In this document: positions 60,151 through 64,000 of the stretch, piece after piece | Layout: each line of letters starts with the position of its first letter | Numbering within the stretch: position 1 is the first letter of the stretch | Source: Nocardioides agariphilus | Lineage (GTDB): Bacteria; Actinomycetota; Actinomycetes; Propionibacteriales; Nocardioidaceae | Direction of reading: 5' to 3' | Assembly: GCF_015352445.1 (NCBI RefSeq) | Contig: NZ_JADKPO010000009.1 | Location: 93,325-157,324, forward strand | Length of the DNA: 64,000 bases | Program-made: the position numbers and the translations under genes | The notes under the pieces: model-generated | Database searches by the model: none | What the model was told of the DNA's origin: nothing | The model's input: the letters and a program-made list of their open reading frames with translations, nothing else

Positions 60151-61148
60151 TGCTGTCGCTGCGCGACGTCTCGGTGTCCTACGACGGGGTCCCTGCGGTC
60201 GTCGACGTCGACCTCGAGCTGCCCGACGGGGAGGTGCTGGCCGTGCTCGGGCCGTCCGGATGCGGCAAGTCGACCCTGCTGCGAGCCGTGGCCGGGCTCG
60301 AGCCGCTCACGTCGGGATCGGTCAGCTGGGACGGCGCCGACCTACGCGGGGTACCGACCCACAGGCGCGGGTTCGCGCTGCTCTTCCAAGACGGTCAGCT
60401 CTTCGGTCACCTCACCGTCGCGCGCAACGTCGGGTACGCGCTGCGGCTGCGTCGCGCACCGAACGTGCGCGAACGCGTGGCCGAGCTGCTCGAGCTGGTC
60501 GGCCTGGCGGGGTACGGCGACCGGCTCCCGGCGACCCTGTCCGGCGGCGAGCGGCAACGGGTGGCGCTGGCCAGAGCACTCGCGGCCGAGCCCCGGCTGC
60601 TGCTCCTCGACGAGCCGTTGTCGGCGCTCGACGCGGGTCTGCGCGAGCGGCTGGCCGCGGACCTGCGCACGATCCTGCGCGGCGCCGGCACCACGGCGCT
60701 GATGGTGACCCACGACCACGAGGAGGCCTTCACCGTCGCCGACCGCTTGGCGGTGATGCGGGCCGGCGGGGTCGTCCAGGACGGCCCGATCGCCGAGGTG
60801 TGGCGCGAGCCCGTGGATCCCGAGACCGCGCTGTTCCTCGGCTACGCGCGGGTCTTCCGCGACGATGCGGCCGCGGCCATCCTCGCCGCGGCAGGTCGAC
60901 CGCCGGCGCCGGCCGTCGCCGTACGCCGATCCGCGCTGACCGTGGACGCCCACGGGCAGCTGACCGGCGTGGTGCTCTCCTCACGAGCGACGCCGGAGCA
61001 GATCCGGCTCGTGGTCGATGTGCCCGGTGTCGGGGAGGCCGACGCCGTGGCGCCGCTCGACTCGCACCCAGCCGTCGGGCAGCCGGCGCGGCTGGCCGTC
61101 GACAGCGGGCGTCTTGCCGTCTGGGTGACGGCACCGGCACCTCTCTAG
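60150..61148 (+). CDS. thiQ: Thiamine ABC transporter ATPase
   Basis: 332 aa. Walker A is LGPSGCGKSTLLRAVAG, the Q-loop is LFQDGQLFGHLTVARN, the signature is LSGGERQRVALARAL and Walker B is LLLLDEPLSALDAG, with the H-loop in MVTHDHEEAF. The C-terminal extension of about 100 residues (AVAVRRSALTVDAHGQLTGV) looks like a TOBE-type regulatory domain, longer than in E. coli ThiQ. The start shares the A of TGATG with thiP. Confidence 0.93.
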   Translation: MLSLRDVSVSYDGVPAVVDVDLELPDGEVLAVLGPSGCGKSTLLRAVAGLEPLTSGSVSWDGADLRGVPTHRRGFALLFQDGQLFGHLTVARNVGYALRLRRAPNVRERVAELLELVGLAGYGDRLPATLSGGERQRVALARALAAEPRLLLLDEPLSALDAGLRERLAADLRTILRGAGTTALMVTHDHEEAFTVADRLAVMRAGGVVQDGPIAEVWREPVDPETALFLGYARVFRDDAAAAILAAAGRPPAPAVAVRRSALTVDAHGQLTGVVLSSRATPEQIRLVVDVPGVGEADAVAPLDSHPAVGQPARLAVDSGRLAVWVTAPAPL

Positions 61149-61158
61149 ACTGACGGCC

Positions 61159-62205
61159 GTGTACCGCCGCGCCTACGCCTTGCTCGTAGGCCTCGCCGTC
61201 GTCATGGGCGGCCTGGCGGTCACGGCGGCGGTCGCGCTCGGCAAGGGACTGATCGACCCCGAGGGCTTCCTCGGACCCTCGTGGTTGCGGCTGCCGCTGC
61301 TGGTCGGCAGTGCGCTGCTGCTCGACCTGCTGCCGCGCACGCTGTGGCAGTCGAGGTTCAAGCCGGGCGCGATGCTCGCCATCGCCAAGAACCGGCTGCG
61401 CACCCACTGGACCCGCGAGCGCTGGACCCTTGTGGTGACCGGTCTTGTGTGCTTCTACGTCACCTACGTGTCCTACCGCAACCTCAAGTCGTTCCTGCCG
61501 CTGGTCATGGGCACCGACAAGTACGACCGCTCGCTCCACCTGGTCGACCGGATGCTGATGTTCGGCCACGAGCCCGCCGTGCTGCTGCACGACGTGCTGG
61601 GCACCGGCATCTCCGCCTACGTGCTGTCCTACGTCTACCTGTGGTTCCTGCCGCTGGTGCCGCTGGCCCTGACGGCGTGGCTGATCTGGTCGAGGAACAT
61701 CACCTACGGCTACTGGTTCGCGACCTCGCAGAGCATCGCCTGGAGTCTGGGCACGCTCTCCTACTACATGCTCCCGACCGTCGGCCCCGGCCTGCAGTAC
61801 GTGCAGATCTACACCGACCTGCCCGACACCCCGACCAAGGACCTGATGGACGCGCTGTGGAACCAGCGCCAAGACGTCATCACCGAGGGTCTCGAGGGCG
61901 CCGTCCAGTCGGTCGCCGGCTTCGCCAGCCTCCACTGCGCCATCACCCTGCTCGTCGCCCTGATGGTGCAGTTCACGCTCCGGAACCGGATCGTGAAGAT
62001 CGCCTTCTGGGTCAACTTCGGACTCACGATCCTGGCCACCATCTACTTCGGGTGGCACTACATCGCCGACGACATCGCCGGCATCGCGATCGCCCTGATC
62101 GCCTTCTACGTCGGTGGGGTCGCCAGCGGCCAGAAGTTCGAACGCCACGGCCTGGCCTCCCACCCCACCGCCGACTCGGCGAAGGTCCCGGTTCTCGAGG
62201 ACTGA
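61159..62205 (+). CDS. PAP2-family membrane phosphatase/phosphotransferase
   Basis: 348 aa, GTG start, about seven membrane helices. The PAP2 (inositolphosphotransferase-like) catalytic motifs are GFASLHCAITLLVALMVQFT (S-x-H region) and YFGWHYIADDIAGIAIALIA (H-x3-D). Related proteins transfer phosphate or phosphoinositol in lipid metabolism, but the substrate here is unknown. Begins 10 bp after thiQ, yet thiamine relevance is not evident. Confidence 0.82.
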   Translation: MYRRAYALLVGLAVVMGGLAVTAAVALGKGLIDPEGFLGPSWLRLPLLVGSALLLDLLPRTLWQSRFKPGAMLAIAKNRLRTHWTRERWTLVVTGLVCFYVTYVSYRNLKSFLPLVMGTDKYDRSLHLVDRMLMFGHEPAVLLHDVLGTGISAYVLSYVYLWFLPLVPLALTAWLIWSRNITYGYWFATSQSIAWSLGTLSYYMLPTVGPGLQYVQIYTDLPDTPTKDLMDALWNQRQDVITEGLEGAVQSVAGFASLHCAITLLVALMVQFTLRNRIVKIAFWVNFGLTILATIYFGWHYIADDIAGIAIALIAFYVGGVASGQKFERHGLASHPTADSAKVPVLED

Positions 62206-62305
62206 GCCGTTTGGCTCGCTCCGCTCGCATGTCTGCTCGCTATGACCCTCGGTCTTCCTCCTCCTCACATCGCTGCGCTCGTTCGTCGTCGTGCAGACCG
62301 AGGGA
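62206..62305 (-). repeat. Two-hairpin intergenic repeat, family 2, copy B
   Basis: On the minus strand: CCCTCGGTCT (62304-62295), a loop with GCACGACGACGAACGAGCG and GTGAGGAGGAGGA, then AGACCGAGGG (62255-62246), TCATAGCGAG and a GC-rich second hairpin (GCGAGCGGAGCGAGC). Same plan as 20347-20444, with a different stem that still pairs perfectly. Lies directly after the PAP2 gene. Confidence 0.6.
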
Positions 62306-62450
62306 CGCTCGCAGACGTCCTGGTGGCCTTACGAACAGAACTGGGGAAATTACATTCGTGTAGTTCGTCAAGGCGACACGCCGGGGACTGGTGAGAAAAT
62401 TGAGGAAAATGTTCCCTCTGTGACGAAATCGCACTAGCGTGCACGAAGTG

Positions 62451-62478
62451 CCTCGGGCGATGGGGAAGTCGCCCGAGG
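62451..62478 (+). promoter_or_regulatory. Hairpin in the leader of the NlpC/P60 gene
   Basis: CCTCGGGCGA and TCGCCCGAGG pair perfectly around TGGGGAAG, 55 bp before the GTG start. The sequence before it (62330-62440) is AT-richer than anything nearby and probably holds the promoter. A leader attenuator or RNA-stability element is plausible. No known riboswitch was recognised in 62306-62532. Confidence 0.45.
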
Positions 62479-62532
62479 TGCTTCCACGAGTGGGTCCACC
62501 GGGGCTTGCGGGGACGTGAGGAGTACACGGAA

Positions 62533-63876
62533 GTGCGCAGGCCCGCTGTCGCAGCCGTTATCAGCGTGACCCTGCTCGCCGGGCTGGCCACGGCCCCGGG
62601 TTGGGTCGCGGTCGCCGACGAGGACGGACCGCCGAGCCAGGCCGACGTACGCGCCGCCCGCCAGGCCGCCGACGACAAGGCCAGCGACGTGGCCGCCGTA
62701 CAGACCCGGCTCATCAACGCCCAGGCCCGGCTCCAGGACTCGATGGTCGAGGTGGCCCAGGCCGAGGAGGCCTTCAACCAGGCCCGCTGGCTGTTCCGGG
62801 AGGCGCGCCGCAAGCAGCACGAGGCCGAGCAGGTCGAGGAAACCTCGCAGGGACAGCTCAGCTCTCTTCGCGAGCAGTACGCCGACGTCGTGGTCTCCTC
62901 CTACGAGATGTCGCCGTCGCTCAACGCCGTATCGGCGATCCTGCGCGCCGACGGTATCGGCGAGGTCGTGGACACCACGACCACGATGCAGAACGCGCAG
63001 GCCGCGATGGACCAGGCCTACGACGACTACGACGCCGCCGCACTCCTCGCCGGCGTCGCGACCGACCAGGCGACCAAGGCTCGCGCAGCGGCCGACCAGC
63101 TGCGTGAGCAGACCGAGCGCGCGCGTGACAAGGCGCGCGCCACCCAGCAGTCCGCGGCAGCAGAGGCCGACGCCATCGCCGCCGAGCGGGTCGACCTGAT
63201 CGCCGACCTGGCTCGCCTCCAGGGCATCAGTGTCGCGCTGGCCGAGGAGCGCCAGGAGTGGCTCGAGGAGCAGGCCAAGCCCGACCCCGTCCCGGTCCCC
63301 GACCCGACCGACGGCCCGACGCCGCACCCGACTCCCGGCCCCACCGACGGGCCGACTGACGAGCCGACTGACGAGCCCACGGACGGGCCGACCGGCGGGC
63401 CGACCGGCGGGCCGACTGACGGGCCGACTGACGGGCCGACCTCGGGCGAGCCGGATCCCACGCAGGAGCCGACGCCCACCGATACTCCGACCACACCGCC
63501 GCCCGCACCTGCCGGTGGAGCCTCAGCAGCCATCGCCTTCGCCCAGGCCCAGATCGGCGACCCCTACCAGTGGGGCGCCGCCGGCCCCGACCGCTGGGAC
63601 TGCTCGGGCCTGACCATGAAGGCCTGGCAGGCCGGTGGCGTCTCGCTGCCGCACTACTCCGTCGGCCAGTACACCGCCAGCACGCCGATCTCGCGGGCCG
63701 ACCTGCGTCCCGGTGACTTGCTGTTCTGGGGTTCGAGCAGCAGTCCGTCGTCGATCTACCACGTCGCGCTGTACGTCGGCGGCGGCATGATGATCCACGC
63801 CCCTCGCACCGGCCAGGACGTCAAGAAGGCGTCGATCGACTACTGGATCGCGCCGAACTTCTTCGCCAGACCCTGA
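62533..63876 (+). CDS. Secreted NlpC/P60 peptidoglycan endopeptidase
   Basis: 447 aa from GTG 62533, preceded by GTGAGGAG. The signal peptide (VISVTLLAGLATAPGWVAVA) is followed by a long coiled coil (about residues 40-250, e.g. ARLQDSMVEVAQAEEAFNQA), then a Pro/Thr/Asp-rich linker of DGPT-like repeats. The C-terminal NlpC/P60 domain has catalytic Cys in DRWDCSGLTMKAWQAGG and His in SIYHVALYVGGGMMIHAPR. RipA/SWlp-like architecture, likely cleaving stem peptides during growth or division. The coiled coil may be autoinhibitory. TTG 62506 would add 9 residues. Confidence 0.93.
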   Translation: MRRPAVAAVISVTLLAGLATAPGWVAVADEDGPPSQADVRAARQAADDKASDVAAVQTRLINAQARLQDSMVEVAQAEEAFNQARWLFREARRKQHEAEQVEETSQGQLSSLREQYADVVVSSYEMSPSLNAVSAILRADGIGEVVDTTTTMQNAQAAMDQAYDDYDAAALLAGVATDQATKARAAADQLREQTERARDKARATQQSAAAEADAIAAERVDLIADLARLQGISVALAEERQEWLEEQAKPDPVPVPDPTDGPTPHPTPGPTDGPTDEPTDEPTDGPTGGPTGGPTDGPTDGPTSGEPDPTQEPTPTDTPTTPPPAPAGGASAAIAFAQAQIGDPYQWGAAGPDRWDCSGLTMKAWQAGGVSLPHYSVGQYTASTPISRADLRPGDLLFWGSSSSPSSIYHVALYVGGGMMIHAPRTGQDVKKASIDYWIAPNFFARP

Positions 63877-63883
63877 GCACGCC

Positions 63884-63982
63884 GGTTGAGGAAGGCGCGC
63901 CAGCGCCTGTCTCGAGACCCGGTGAGGTGCCTGCGATCGTGGCCATGGTTTCGAGACGCTTGCTGCGCAAGCTCCTCAACCA
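63884..63982. repeat. Two inverted REP-like elements after the NlpC/P60 gene
   Basis: 63884-63919 runs GGTTGAGGAAGGCGCG, then CCAGCGCCTGTCTCGAGACC. 63946-63982 is in opposite orientation, TGGTTTCGAGACGCTTGC to AAGCTCCTCAACCA. Same family as 3325-3405 and the others. The pair is arranged head to head around 26 bp. No gene is seen from 63877 to the window end. Confidence 0.85.
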
Positions 63983-64000
63983 ACGACCACCCACGGTGGT

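Noticed and set aside
62400-62440. CRP-type site TGTGACGAAATCGCAC before the NlpC/P60 gene
   Set aside because: Only one half matches the TGTGA-N6-TCACA consensus, so it is too weak to list as a binding site.
62306-62532. c-di-AMP (ydaO) riboswitch upstream of the wall hydrolase
   Set aside because: The conserved ydaO core blocks were not found in this leader.

Overview
The window is a 64-kb chromosomal piece of a very GC-rich actinobacterium, most likely Nocardioides or another member of the Nocardioidaceae. The signs are GTG starts in many genes, runs of ATGA/GTGA-coupled genes, an actinobacterial MarP and BldG-like neighbourhood, and intergenic palindromic repeats. I found no CRISPR array, no intact prophage and no complete insertion sequence. 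The gene order follows the conserved block known from Mycobacterium tuberculosis (nth to holB, about Rv3674c to Rv3644c) and from Streptomyces coelicolor (about SCO3563 to SCO3540). Lineage-specific insertions interrupt that core. Locus numbers are from memory.

Layout: 1-3.2 kb, nth, a TlpA-like lipoprotein, a Nudix CoA pyrophosphatase and marP, all coupled. 3.4-7.1 kb, a holin-X protein, nhaA, a CBS protein and an ArsB/NhaD permease. 7.1-9.1 kb, acs. 9.2-18.6 kb, an unusual single-strand block of six genes for exported repeat proteins: four paralogues, each with eight propeller-like repeats plus a PKD domain, and two RTX-like calcium-binding paralogues. 18.7-20.3 kb, a methyltransferase and a degenerate Fic protein. 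20.4-20.7 kb, a gene-free interval that can fold into a long rod and sits exactly where the 6S-like Ms1 RNA lies in mycobacteria. 20.7-26.6 kb, a HAD phosphatase followed by the ssd-tadABC-flp-tadEF pilus locus. 26.5-33.6 kb, a small membrane protein, an MrfA-like helicase, bldG, hppA and a methyltransferase. 33.6-35.9 kb, an MFS exporter and a vapBC module. 36-45.3 kb, topA, a Ca2+/H+ exchanger, a 5'-nucleotidase-like protein, tmk, holB and a TAP-type peptidase.

From 45.3 to 57.2 kb the genes are more variable: a LysR regulator, tRNA-Thr(CGT) with a decayed integrase at its 3' end, a Tat-exported protein, small membrane proteins, thioesterases, a DJ-1/PfpI protein, a perfect 27-bp inverted repeat, a VOC protein, an ECF42-type sigma factor with its DGPF/YCII partner, a HAD enzyme and an HSL-type esterase. 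The last part is a TPP riboswitch controlling thiBPQ, then a PAP2 membrane phosphatase and a NlpC/P60 wall hydrolase.

The main points for follow-up are the secreted propeller/RTX operon, the Ms1-like RNA, a CIRCE-like operator in front of hppA, a 13-bp hairpin whose loop holds a start codon, the integrase fossil, and two intergenic repeat families, one of which shows stem covariation.
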